Shown in pieces: positions 47,406 through 59,431 of a DNA stretch of 64,000 bases. A model generated the notes under the pieces. The model saw nothing but the letters and a program-made list of their open reading frames with translations. It was not told the origin of the DNA and ran no database searches. How positions within the stretch are numbered: the stretch's first letter is position 1; each line of letters begins with the position of its first letter. Origin of the DNA: Membranipora membranacea (Eukaryota > Bryozoa > Gymnolaemata > Cheilostomatida > Membraniporidae); assembly GCA_914767715.1 (NCBI GenBank), contig OU612067.1, forward strand, positions 8,496,001 to 8,560,000, given 5' to 3'. Made by a program: the position numbers and the translations under genes.

Positions 47406-47595
47406 ACAGTTTAAAGTCCTACTCTCAAGTCACTCTCTCAGGTTCTAGCCTCGGGTCCTAGTTTCAGTTTCGTGGTCTCAGGTCCTAGTTTCAGCCCGTA
47501 GTCTCAGGTCCTAGTTTCAGCCCGTAGTCTCAGGTCCAGTCTTAGGGTCATAGCCTCTGACCCTAATCTCAGGACCTAGTCTAAGATGCTGCCCT
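47406..47595. repeat. Minisatellite, about 26-bp units
   Basis: Units of the form gtctcaggtcctagtttcag plus cccgta are repeated about six times with variation. It sits at the right end of the GRL duplication, at a point where similarity to 62695 ends. Confidence 0.85.
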
Positions 47596-47918
47596 TATTA
47601 GGTTACTAGTGTCCGATTATCAATGGGTTGAGAGGAAACATTCCCCCATTATGATAATTATCATTACAACTCTGTGCAGTCCTCATTCATACGGTGAAAA
47701 TTTTTCAGTTTCCGTACCGTACGAAGCCATGAAATTTTTGCTGTTCATTGCACCTTTACATACGACCTTGACGACATAGTTTATGCTACTGGGAGTTGTT
47801 TCACCGCAATAGAATAGGAGACAACTGTTAATTTTGCTTAAAGTATTTTGGTCGATCATTGCCAACCATAAACATATAAATACTCTAGACTGGAAACTAC
47901 TGGCCTAGAGCGTCTTCT

Positions 47919-47962
47919 CCATAGACTTAATATACTAGTATAGTATATTAGGTCTATGGTCT
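47919..47962. other. Perfect-to-near-perfect palindrome
   Basis: Two arms of about 20 bp (ccatagacttaatatactag and its complement, with one mismatch) meet with almost no loop. It may be a tiny foldback element or the remains of a MITE. It is flanked by cgtcttct and gtcttctc. Confidence 0.75.
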
Positions 47963-48485
47963 TCTCTAATTCAGTGACACAATGTCACAGCGCTATTCAC
48001 TTTTTCACTGTAGCACATAGGCCAGAATAGGAGTTATGTCCCCATACATGTAATGTAGGAATAAAACACCCTGTTATTTGTAAATAAGACCAGTAAAAAA
48101 TTGGTACACCCAATGAATTTTATAGAACATATAGTAATAAAGTATAAAATGTGATCAGTATATCGTGCAATCAATTACATTATAGCTGCTCTGGCCTGAT
48201 GAATTTGTATGAAAAATGGTGCATCGACTATTGTAAATTTAAGGTTTTGCTCAGCATTTTCACTTAACTAACTGCATCTGATCTTTCCAACTGTCAGACA
48301 TGTAGCGCAAGATGGATAATACTGATAGTCCTCGAGTATGGTTTAATTTCAAATGTATTTTGTCAACTATTTCGAATGCGATGACTTTGGTTGCCAATAA
48401 AAAGTATATATAACTAAAGGCTTAAAATCTGAGCTCAGAACACTGAGTCTTTGCTCTTCATATCGATTCAATGATTTTGCATGAT

Positions 48486-49880
48486 AATATTGTTGGAGAT
48501 TAGCTACTTCTAATGTCAGTTACAATGTCGCATATGTAAGGCCATGTTTTCTTCAAAACCTTAACAGATATTATACCATCATGACCAGTTGCTTTATTGT
48601 CAGAAATGTTTTTTAGATATTTGAAACAAATTTCTGGAGTAAAGCGAGTCAATTGACAAAACGTTTGGGTTGTCACTGGTCTAATCATGTTATATTCATG
48701 GGAATCAGGGATGTCTTTGGTTATGGATTTTGCAATCGATGTAAAGTGTCTGTTCAATTCATCAGGGGATAAAACACCGATATTGACCATCGGTGAAAAT
48801 TTAGTTTGATTGATTCCTAAAGCTTCCCAAACAGGTTTGGTGTTATTTTTGTTATTTTTAATTATATCTGAAATAACTGATTTTTTTCTTCTTCTTAATC
48901 ATATTTGTAACATAATTGCGTTGAACTTTGTATTCTTCCCATTTGCCCTCTCTCTTCAATCTATCACGCAAATGCATGTGTGATTTTACCTCATCATCTA
49001 ACCATTTGGGCAGTTGAGCAGTTTTTACAAATCTTTTCTTGGTGATGACAAGTGTTTTGATTAATGAACTATAGGTGTCATTAAATCTTGCATACATACA
49101 GTCTACAGTATTCTCACACAATACATCATTAAAGTGACGACCTGAAAAAAGGTCATGTATATTCTGGTTTGTAAATTTGGAATAGTCATTGAATTCAAAT
49201 GATGTTCTTTTTGCTTTTACCTTTAATGTGGAAAATAAAATTCTAATGAAAACTAAGTAATGATCACTCATTCCATATTTTATAATTCCACTCTCTGACA
49301 TGTCTGAGGGCAGATTTGTGTATATGTGATCGATCAAGGTGCTGGATGTTTCTGTAACTCTTGTTGGCTCCGAGATCAATTGACGGAAGGAAAAAGATTT
49401 AACAATATTCAACCACTTTCTGTTGCTTCTTTGTTTAAGGATGTTGATGTTAAAATCTCCAAGTATAATCATTTCATTATACAGTGAAAAAGCTTTTTCA
49501 AAGTATTCGTAAGCAAGATCATACCATGCGGACTTGGAGTTGGGAGGCCTGTAAATAAATGGACTAAACAACTTTTATTTGTACTTGGCTTTACTTTGAT
49601 AGTTATAGACTCAGGCATGCTATTGTCAAAATCTGCAAGATGTTCGAATTGCACGGATTCATGTATGTAGACAATGAGACCACCACCGTAACCATATCCC
49701 CGATCTCTCCTAATCACCTGATAACCTGGCACCGCATAAATACCAACACCATCATGCTCATTAAAAATGTTTCTGCTATTCCTAGAATTGCAAATTTACG
49801 TTGATGCAAAATTGACTTCATCTCCTCTATTTTGCTGGTGATTCCACGGACATTCAAAAATGCAAATTCAGAATTCATTA
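48486..49880 (-). mobile_element. LINE ORF2, endonuclease and start of reverse transcriptase (family E)
   Basis: The minus-strand frame begins at ATG 49878-49876 with NSEFAFLNVRGITSKIEEMK. It continues through YGYGGGLIVYI, FIYRPPNSKSAW, MIILGDFNINIL and the SDHYLVF motif, i.e. an APE-type endonuclease with its Asp/Asn and Ser-Asp-His motifs. After a lysine-rich frameshift near 48890 come DELNRHFTSIAKSI and ISDNKATGHDGI, the entry to the reverse transcriptase. The element stops near 48486, so the catalytic palm is missing. Frameshifts near 49565 and 48890 break it. Confidence 0.85.
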
Positions 49881-50723
49881 TCTCATTTGCTCAAATTGAC
49901 ATATTTTAACACTTTGTGATTGGAGACAAATGCCATTTTTAATAGAAAAAAGAAAATCATCATGAGAATGGAACTTAATTTTGAACATTCTCATTGGTTT
50001 GCCCTCCTTAAAAATTCTTTCTGTTGTAGCATGAGGGTAGAGCACTTTTATATCATTTATTACAGTGCTGTCCTCAGCATCCAGTGGGAAACCTTTCAAC
50101 ATACCCATATTTTCTGTCAGGGACCTCGGGTCGATTGTTTGGCGTATACTTGATCCACCAAATAGATCAGTGTTCCATTTGCGTAGGATGTTGTTTCTCG
50201 TTTCTTGGTGGTTGAACTGTATCATAATTTTGGGTTTGTTTGTATTGAAGTTATATCTGGTAATCTTTTCTATTATGATTGGCCAAAAGGTTTTTTTGAG
50301 GGTGCGTCTGATGGTATCTTGGTTAAAGTTGCTGTAGGTCATGGAGTCCTTCTTAATATATATGACAAGATTGTCTATAGGGCGGAAACTGTTGTCTATT
50401 TTTTGTTCTTTTGGGGGTTGTGTTCTCATGCTGGTTCGATTGTTGTTGTTCGTTGAGGAAGTTGATGGCAGATTAAGTTGCTGATGATTATAGTTAGCCC
50501 AGTGTTGTGCTGATGCTGTTTGATTGTTGGGAGAAACTTTTTCATGTGGTGAGGAATTTGAATTGCATTCCAATTTACTTGTTAGATGTTTGTTGATGCT
50601 GGTTTCAAGTTGGTCGAATTGATGTTGTATTTGATCGGTTATTGGTTGTTGGTCAACAAGTTTCTGTATTAAAGTGCTTTGTTGTTTAACTTTATTTTCT
50701 AGCTCCGGGATTTTGCTCATCAT
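49878..50723 (-). mobile_element. LINE ORF1 (family E), intact 281-residue frame
   Basis: An open frame from ATG 50723 to TAA 49878. It begins with a heptad-like coiled coil (PELENKVKQQSTLIQKLVDQ), then a polar Asn/Ser-rich linker, then a folded part containing KIMIQFNHQETRNNILRKW and FKIKFHSHDDFLFSI, which resembles the RNA-binding and C-terminal domains of LINE ORF1 proteins. The stop and the ORF2 start overlap as TAATG, a typical stop-restart arrangement for translating ORF2. This is the only intact LINE frame in the window. Confidence 0.8.
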
Positions 50724-50734
50724 GACGCTGATGA

Positions 50735-50845
50735 GGCTTTGTTTATTACTTTGTTACTTTGTTATTACTTTATTACTTTGTTATTTTATTACTTTATTAC
50801 TTTATTTCTTTGTTTATTACTTTATTACTTTGATGAGGCTTATAA
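50735..50845. repeat. Simple repeat rich in ttactttgttatta
   Basis: Irregular TTACTTTATTACTTTG units directly before the LINE 5' end on its strand. Confidence 0.8.
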
Positions 50846-52368
50846 TATTACTTTGTTTGACACATAGTTATTTCCAACTCAACTTTGTCCAAATCTTGGA
50901 TATTTCCATGGAAAGTTCCAATATTTGTTCCATACACAATGTTCCTAGTTTTGCTTTGTCAGGTTAACCTATTTGTAGTGAACAAAATATGAACATTATC
51001 GCAAATCTGCTCAACTAGAAGTATGTAACAGGTAATGGCCAAATAATTTCGAAAAATTACCATATGGCACATAAAACATAAAACTTGAGACTGTGTCCAA
51101 TTAAAGGCTACTCGCTTGTATTTGGGTTGATTAGGACTAAACCTTAAAGAGGCTAAATGGCTTTACTGGGAAACATGTGGTCTATTAGTACGCTGCTTCA
51201 AGATTCAAGCACAAGCATAACATTTTTGTACCCACAGCATATTTGCCCACCAATATAAATTCTTTCCATAGGAAGCCTGGAGCCAATAAATGTAAAACTT
51301 AAAATCAAAAGAATGCTTTTTACATGTCCAGCAAGAAACCTGTAACAAAACACCTGAGGTTAAAGGAGAGCATAAAAATTATTCAAAGACTTGAGTACTA
51401 TAATGCAAGTAAAACCATTGCATAACAGTGGTATGTATAAATTATTAGTGATGGACATGAGTTTTTAAAGGTCACAAATAGAAAGGTCTTTGTCAAAAAT
51501 TGGCCACAATTCTTAGGGTTATTTTGTAATGAGTGAAGATCAGGTGGGTAAAATTTGCTGCAGATAGTAGGTTGAATTATAAATTGAGCACCTTGACATT
51601 CCTAAAAAAACAGGAAAAAACGCAATATCCACAATATAATACCAGTTAATACCTATTGATCACTTCAACAGCCGCATGTCGCCCAATATTAAATGCCTCA
51701 AGTTCATTGGATTAGCATCAATCATTCAGGCTAGTATGACAGTACATTACATGGTGAAAAATTTATTGAATGTTGATCTGAGGTATGATTCAAAGCAGAA
51801 AATAAGCTGCCAATTTATTTAAGTATGTGATCCAATCAGTCATCAATATTTCCCTAGACAAGCAGGCTTTTACATATCCAAAATGCGCAGACAAGGAACA
51901 GGAATAGTTCAAAATTCATTGAATCCTAGATTCATATAGTTGTTGAATATGTACACTAGGAAACCAATTTGTCTCATCTTCTCATCTCATCTCATCTCAT
52001 CGCTTCCTACCAAAGCCTTTCACTAGAATCTTGAGTTTGTTTAAAATTTGGCAAGCAGTCTATATTTTATCAATCTACAATCAAATGTAAATTAAAACCT
52101 GCTTTACCTGACAACTATCACTATTTTCTTGACAGTATGTAAACATCGACTATGAACCCAACTTGAGGTGTCATATAGCTCGAAAGTATGAGTGAATTCA
52201 TAGTTTACTAAGGCTATTGAAACCCACCGAAGCAGAATGAACTGCACGGGGAGGGTTAATAGAATTATGAAATGCTCTCAAAATAGACTTGGCAATTAGA
52301 AGGTGGCTGCAGACAGCTTGGAGAGAAGATATTGAAATCACATAGTTAAGACAAGGAACCTGGTTATA
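50846..52368. other. Unique sequence upstream of the ankyrin-caspase gene
   Basis: 1.5 kb with no gene or repeat that I recognise, apart from a short (catct)n run at 51978-52000. It must hold the promoter and any 5' UTR of the ankyrin-caspase gene; I could not place a TATA box or start with confidence. Confidence 0.45.
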
Positions 52369-55300
52369 ATGGCAACCACCACTCTTCATTACTTATGTGC
52401 GACTGGTGAAAAAGGTGATGTGAAAGCGATGCTTCAATATTCAGACTATAAGCTGTGGACTAATATTCTCAATGCAAAGGATGAGAACGGTGAGACGCCT
52501 CTAAACTTAGCAGAACAAAGAGGTTTTCTCGAGCTTGTTCACCTATTGCAGACCTCCAGGAGCGAAGATGGTTGGCACTGGCAACATCAGGGAAATCTAA
52601 GTCAAAGTGAGATAGTTGATATCATAACAGACATGTTCAGAAGAGACTCAGCTGAAGCATTGCAGTGGTTTAAACTTTTTCAGATGAAGAAAAAGGCTGG
52701 CTATGCACTTCTACATTTGGCATCAGACCGTGGTGACACAACTCTTCTAACGCAGATAAAGAATGCTGTTAGTGTCGAACAATGGTACAAGCTTCTTCAG
52801 ATCAAGGATGAGGATAAATTAACCCCTCTTCATGTGGCAACAGACAGAGGTCACACTGGGATCGTTGAGCTCTTTGAACGCTCTCTACGCAGTGACCAGT
52901 GGTACCATCTGCTTCAAATAAAGGACAATGATGACGACACCCCTCTGCACATTGCAGCAGGTCTAGGCTACACCGAGATTATGAGAACAGCCCAGAAATC
53001 CATTGGTAGGGATCAGTGGTACAATTTGCTTCGAATAAAGGCCATGAATGACTATACACCCCTCCACTTGGCTGCAGCCAGAGGTCACACAGAGGTGGTG
53101 AAGCTGTTGGGGAAGCCAATAACCAGCGATCAATGGTATGTGCTACTAAAGATTGAAGATAAGGCAGCCAGGACTCCTCTGTACTATGCAACCGAACAAG
53201 ATACTATTGATATAGTTGATGCTATGCAGCACAAGTTGAGGGCGGATCAGTGGTACCAACTGCTACAGATAAAAGGAGATGCTGGTTATACTCTTCTCCA
53301 TTTGATAGCCCAGCGAAGTGACTCAGAGATGGTGACTCAATTTAACAAGCATGTGTGCAGCGATCAGTGGTATGACTTACTTAGTGTAAAAACCAACGAG
53401 GGTGAGACACCATTAACAATTGTAGCAAATAAGGACAATGTTGATGATCTGGATACTATGGTGAGGTCTTTACTGTGTCCTCTTTCAGCTGACTGCCAGA
53501 GCCAAATGAAAATTATTCAGATGAGAAACAAACAGGGACTGAATGCACTGCATATTTCAGTCAGCCATTATAGTTCCGACAATGGGACTTGTACGCAGAC
53601 AATCAAAGATGTAGTTTCAGCAGACATGTGGATAGATTTGCTGTCAATTCCTCTCCCAGCGTTAAAAAGATGCGGATTTACTAAGGAAAAGTACACTGCT
53701 GTAAGCCGTAGGTTGGATAACTACAAAGACGATGCCTTGATTCACAAAGCCAGCACGATCACTGATCACACAGGTGTGTATTGTTTATTTGTCGGTTTTG
53801 CAATTTCAGACAGCCGTTAATTTGTTGTCTCCTCTACCCAAAAAACATAACCCCTCTTTAACTGAAAATGCAACAAATAAAAGGTGGCTTTTTCCTACAG
53901 AAACTGAAAAGTTTTGATAAATAATACACATTTACTGCAAATTTCCTTCAAAACTCGACCTCCTCAATGAGCTTATCGTAAGATAGCATGCTTATGTGAC
54001 ATCAATATTGATGAAAATTCTACAGCTAATGCAGGGTGGGGGCTCGGACGGTGGCCAAGAGTCTGGTGTGCTCAGACTACTTCACACCAGGACCTGATAT
54101 ATGCCAGCACTATATGCAGTCACCTGTAGCAAAGATGAATCAAATTGGAACATGTTAATGACCACTCTGGTAAATTGAAATACTGAAAGATTCTTGGCCT
54201 ATTTGCCGAGCAGCGTGCGTGCATTAATGTAAGAAAGTGTTTTGTTATTTAGACATTATCCCAATACATATTTATGATCCAGTCATTAACTTCATATGTC
54301 GGCTTTCTCAGAGCATTATCAGTTCTTATGATCAAGGAAGTTGTCAAAATTTGATAGGGTTATACATTGGAATGTTTACTGAAGCACAAATCATATTGAC
54401 ACAGAGGCTAAAAGGTTTCATTTATCATGACTTCATGCACCAACTATTTGATAGCCTTAGAAATCCCTTCATTTAACTAGCACCTGAGGCTATGCATGAC
54501 AACTTTGTGAACTGAGTGAACTTTTCCATTTTGATATGTAAATATTTCTGAACAACCCCTACAGACTTGCACTAAATCATTCAATTCATTCAATTTTTAA
54601 TATTATAAGTATCTTTCATATAAATAATTAGCTTAGGATTTAATTTGGAATGTTTCCAACATTGACTCCCCACATACCTACTTGAGCGCTCTTTTAAACG
54701 CTCGATTTTTGAAGGCTCAGGTTTGTGTCATCAATGGCGTGTTAAATGGAATATCATGTTTTCTTGGGGTAGTCAGTCTAAGTTTAAAACAGGATTTGAT
54801 CACACCGTTCACCGGCATCAATTAGCATTATATAGGCAACTCCTCGCAGTGGTCCAACTTCTTTAGCGCACAACTACTAGTGTGTCATTATTTCTATCAT
54901 TTTAATTCTCACTCAGACTGGAACTTGGTCTGTTTACTCCAGATTCGATGAGAAAATCATATATTACTGGAATCACACAGTTAACTTATAACAATAACAT
55001 TTTGCTTTGTTTTCACAGGTAGTGAATGCTTCAATTATGTCAAAGACAATTTACTTATCCATAGACTGGCGCAAGGCAATAAGCTTCCAACTATAAAGAC
55101 CTTGATGTCAAAGCTAACTGGCAAGCAAAGAATAGATCTTCTTGAGCACAGAGACGCCAAAGGGAAGACACCTTATCAAAAATCATCAAATACTGTTCGA
55201 ACTTTGTTTCGGTGGATCAAGCGACAACAAGGGTTTTATTTCCTTCCTACTCCCCCGACCGTCCTGATCATGTACTCAACTGAGAATAGAGAAGGAGCTG

Positions 55301-56554
55301 AAGAAGAATGCAGAGATCTCCTCAGTATTCTCCCTAAATTTAATGTGAAGACAACTGTAAAGAAAAATCTAACAAAAGATGAGATGATGCAAGCAATAAG
55401 GGATGCTCAGGACCAAGATGATCAATTATCTGCGTTGATCGTGATTGTCATGTGCCACGGGCAGAAAGGAGCGATCTGGGCTCGCGATGGGGCTGTAAAT
55501 ATTGACAAGCTGCTATTACAGATGAATTCAGGAAAAGTCAATGGTAAACCAAAGGTAAAAATTTAAGATGTCAGAGTTATGCATCGATCGCTGTCGCTGC
55601 TACATTTTTGTAAATTAATTGTGTATTGTAACTAACAGCTTATTGAATGATAGAAGTCACAAAACACATTTATTTTCATTGTCGAACCACAACCTTATAT
55701 TATCCTTTCACTTCAGTCACATTCACTATGCCCTGAATGAATTGTATTATAGCGTTAACTGTCATTTTTTTGCACTTGCAGGTGCTTCTTATCCAGGCCT
55801 GTCAAGATGGGTCTACAGCTCTTGCTGATCAAACACCAAGAATATCCTACGATGACATTGGCAGCCTCAGAGATGAAACTCACCCTGCAAGTTAGTGTCT
55901 AAAAAACGATCCCCTTTTGCAGTAGAGACACAATGCGAGAGCTCAACTGAATTGGGCACCCTCTATAGATTCTTCAACTTATCCTAAACTTGCCAGTTGA
56001 GCCTTAGTTGTCCACAGGATCAAAATTTAAGATAGATTAAAATTGAGGAACTGCCACGTCATAGTGATATTCAAGTTCAGCAATATCGATATGCTATATT
56101 GTGGTATCAGTAAGACCGAATTTACTCAAAGGCGACAGCCTCTGGATAATAACCGGTAATCTTATTAATTGTAGACTCTCAAATATTTCAAGACACAGCT
56201 GCAGGATATGATGCAAGGGCAAACGAATTTATCGACAATCACTTTGAACTCAGGAAGTCAGATTTCATGGTGCTGATAGCTACAGTAAGCGGCAGCAGAG
56301 CTGAGAGAAACATGATGATCCCTTTGTTTGCTAAAAACTTGAGCATGTCTGGTGATCAGGAGGATCTCTATGAAGTTTTTCTGAAAACCAACCAGGATAT
56401 TGAGGACAATACCAACGCTGATCAAGTGGCAGAATTCAGGTCTACCCTGAAAAGAAAGCTTTGCCTGCGCAGCGTTTTTGACCCCAACATCAGTGAGAAA
56501 CCTTCCTTGCTTGATCTTATTGGAAGGTTATTTCGCTTTACTAGAGTAAAGTAA
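52369..56554 (+). CDS. Ankyrin-repeat/caspase fusion protein, four exons, 809 residues
   Basis: Exons 52369-53773, 55019-55554, 55782-55890 and 56175-56554 join without a break (intron phases 1, 0, 1; all GT-AG). Residues 1-65 hold one ankyrin-like repeat. Residues 95-430 hold about eight modules of 38-40 residues, each with a (S/R)DQWYxLLxIK lead followed by an ankyrin core (TPLHxAxxxGHTxIV). Residues 470-535 hold another diverged pair. Residues 545-683 are a caspase p20 domain: VLIMYSTENREGAEEECRDL, then IVIVMCHGQKGA with His615, then LLIQACQDGS with Cys654. Residues 700-809 resemble p10, with DFMVLIATVSGSRAERN. The usual QACRG pentapeptide has one extra residue (QAC-QD-G), and no typical GSxFIQ p10 motif is visible. 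The likely role is a cytosolic cysteine protease or signalling scaffold controlled by ankyrin interactions, in place of the CARD or DED prodomain of standard initiator caspases. Activity is inferred, not shown. Confidence 0.85.
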
Positions 56555-56699
56555 CTTATTTACTTTGTACCCATAGCAGTAATGAAACGGCGATGATGCA
56601 TTTAACGCTTGGTTGTGAAAGCCGAAAATCAAGATGACTATGAGAAAATGTATCAGCTGTCACTAAATAATAATGAACATATGCGCACCATCTGTTGTA

Positions 56700-57632
56700 A
56701 TATGTTTTAACTTCACTTTCTCCCTAACGCTCACAGTCTGGTACCTTGAATGTAGCAAGGGATTGACTCAGCTTAACATGATTGGGTAATTCGTTAAACT
56801 TCTGAGCACCGAAATTAGCTAAAGCAAATCTAAAATTTTCCTTGGATAGTCTAAACCCAGAACTTTTAGCAAGCCGAGTTTCACTAGTTAATTTCTCGGG
56901 GAGCAGATTGGTATCAATTATTGGGACTAAACTATTAATAATTTTATAAAACGTCAGCAGATACAAATATTTGAAACGCAAAGTTAAAACAGGGATGTTG
57001 TAGGTCTTTCGAGTATTATCTTTAGAACTGATATAGTCTATCATTTTCAGACATCTATTCTCAATTTTTAAAAATTCTTTTTTGACATAGTCGTTTGTGG
57101 TAAATAACACAGGAGAGCTGTATTCCAGATTAGAACGTATAAGTCCAATGTACCAAAGCTTAGCTAATTTAGGTGTCAGGAATTTTCTATTACGTTGAAA
57201 GTTGGTGACTATTGGATAAAGTTTTTGTTTAATTTTACTGGTATGAGATTTAAAATTTAATTTGTTATCAAGAATCACACCTAAGTACTTAATTTTGTCA
57301 GATTGTTTGAAAATGAGATTTTTAAATTTAAGTTCCGGAGGTTTGATGTTACGTTTATTAGAAATGACATCCGTTTTACCGCTATTTAGAACAAGGCAAT
57401 TTTCACTGTACCAACTGGATGCTTGATGAATGCTTTTTTCCATAAGTTTTGTGGAAATGTCTGGGTTTTCCCCACTGGTGACTAGTAGGCAGTCATCAGC
57501 ATATAGATAGAAATTTTTGAGCTCCATCAGATCGTTAATAAACATGATAAACAGGAGTGGTCCAAGTACAGACCCCTGTGGCACACCAGTTATAACTCGA
57601 CTGCATTCAGATACACAACCATTAACTTTCAT
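56700..57632 (-). mobile_element. 5'-truncated LINE, reverse transcriptase palm to C-terminus (family F)
   Basis: A 302-residue open minus-strand frame, with ITGVPQGSVLGPLLFIMFIN, FYLYADDCLLV (catalytic Y-A-D-D), KIKYLGVILDNKLNFKSH and a long C-terminal part ending in DCER. The 5' end (57632) abuts the start of the duplicated spacer. Unbroken frame and truncated start are typical of a recent LINE insertion. It picks up about where family E at 48486 stops, but with a gap, so whether they are the same family is open. Confidence 0.9.
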
Positions 57633-57639
57633 GGCCTGA

Positions 57640-58456
57640 TGCCGATTACATCGTCTTGGGCGCTGTTTCCAGTCCTGATCAGCAAGGGTTGTTGATCTGA
57701 CTTCAGTACCATTGTATTGGGACTAAGCTGCCTATTAACTGACTGGAGATATCACTGAGATCATTTCAATTAGCTGAGTGAGTTACCGCCAAATAGCATC
57801 TTCATATCTTCTACTAAGGTTAAACTTTTTTTTTTCAATCTTAGGAAGTGGGCTTGATGAATGAACACAATTGACTCTTTGCATACTCAATTTGAGAATG
57901 ATTAGTTGCCTGAATAATACTAGTGCGTCTGTAGACTAAGTTTGGTCAATCTACCTGAATTCGAAGCTGCTCCCCCTGCTTGCTCTCAGGCAATAAAGAA
58001 GCTTGTCTGGGGGTTCTTTCAATTAGAATGAGCGAGGCTTTACTAAAGCAAATTATCACTATCACATCGCTCAAAATTATTACTCACTTGGTGTTTGAAT
58101 CAGGCAAAATTACTCACAGATCGCCATAGAGTTATTATAATAAGTCTATGCAGATTGCTGACTCAGAATGTATATAGTTCCATCCACGAGTGAGCGATCT
58201 GAGAGCGAGACCCTTAGCGGGTCTCCCTCAGTTAGTGAGCTATCGGATTGCGATTTTGGCTTTTTTAATTGAGAGACCCCCCTGGTAATAATAGTTAACA
58301 GCTCTGTAGTAAATAATAAAATATTGAAATCAAGGATACCCGGGCCATCATAAAGTGTTTGGGCAATCAAGGATGAACCATTATTCTGAAAAATGTTCTA
58401 GAGAGGCTCTCAAATATCTCTAACAGCAATTCTTTGAGAAAAGCCCTGAACACAAA
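57640..58456. repeat. Duplicated spacer, partner 43980-44770
   Basis: Shares the spacer and the MITE with the region before GRL copy 2. The sequence after 58456 (ccctgaacacaaaacag) is absent from copy 2. Confidence 0.85.
58017..58284. mobile_element. MITE with CTGGGGG inverted ends (copy 2)
   Basis: Same element as 44324-44602, duplicated with its surroundings and not independently inserted, because the flanks match too. Slightly shorter G run at the left end. Confidence 0.7.
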
Positions 58457-59185
58457 ACAGTCATGATGCACTTACATGGGCTTGTATTATTTCACTTTTT
58501 TTAGCTATGTACCAGATAGGCTTACCGCTGACAGATCTAGTGGCATACGATCATTCTAATACTATGGTTAGCTATCATGGCAAATTTAGTAGAACTTTAA
58601 ATTACTAGTTGGATTTTTCCCCATAGCTGATTTATCTGAAGAGGGGATACCATACATCACAGCCGTCCTCAAAATGTTCTCTCAGTCTTATTTTTAGGAG
58701 AAGAAAGAGGACTGTACTAGGTCCGTAGTATAATAAGATATGGCAATCAGCTAGGTGTTCTCCACCCCACGCCTGCTCTACTCGGCGAGCTTTGAATTCT
58801 GAAATTAGAACACTTTCTAAAATGTGTTTTTGTATTGACAAACAGGCAGCTAAATAGCTAAATCCATCTGAACACTGCTCTAAAGTGTGCTCTCAAATTC
58901 AAGTTAATTAAAATTGAAAGGGAATTTTCACATCAACAGCTGATACTATATTTTATAATCATATATTGGCCAAATCTCATCTTCTGCTAGATGAGCTGGT
59001 AGCAAACTGACTGATTATTATTTAAATCAAGTAAGACAGTAGTGTGGGTTACAATAGCAGCTGTCACGACCATCTCAAATAATATGTGAGCTGATAAAAC
59101 TGTTTACTTTGTTCCTGTGAATCTGTACTGAAAGGCAATAAAGTCCACAAGATAAGACTATCTAAATATCCTGATAATACCTGCT
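58457..59185. other. Upstream spacer of the intact GRL gene
   Basis: No gene recognised. From about 59186 the sequence matches 7855-8094 upstream of GRL copy 1, so that stretch probably holds the shared promoter region. Confidence 0.55.
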
Positions 59186-59431
59186 GATGATGGGGTCAGC
59201 AAATAACTTTTCGTAATTCCAATAAATGGTTATTTGCATATAACATTAATTGAGTTTGTATGAATTCAATAATGCACTGGAAACAGTTGTAAGTTGTCAT
59301 CAATTGCTCATTACTCTCAAGTGCCACAATGAGTTCCTAAACACACAAACTGATGAAACGGTTTAACTTTGTCCATTTCTATAGACTTTTTGCCTGCTGC
59401 CAATTTGTTACTTCGACAGATAATCTGCAAT

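Noticed and set aside
47406-47595. CRISPR-like array
   Set aside because: Units are contiguous and lack unique spacers; the host is eukaryotic. It is a minisatellite.
54237-54476. A gene inside intron 1 of the ankyrin-caspase gene
   Set aside because: A 79-residue frame without family features; the exon joins on both sides are phase-consistent without it.
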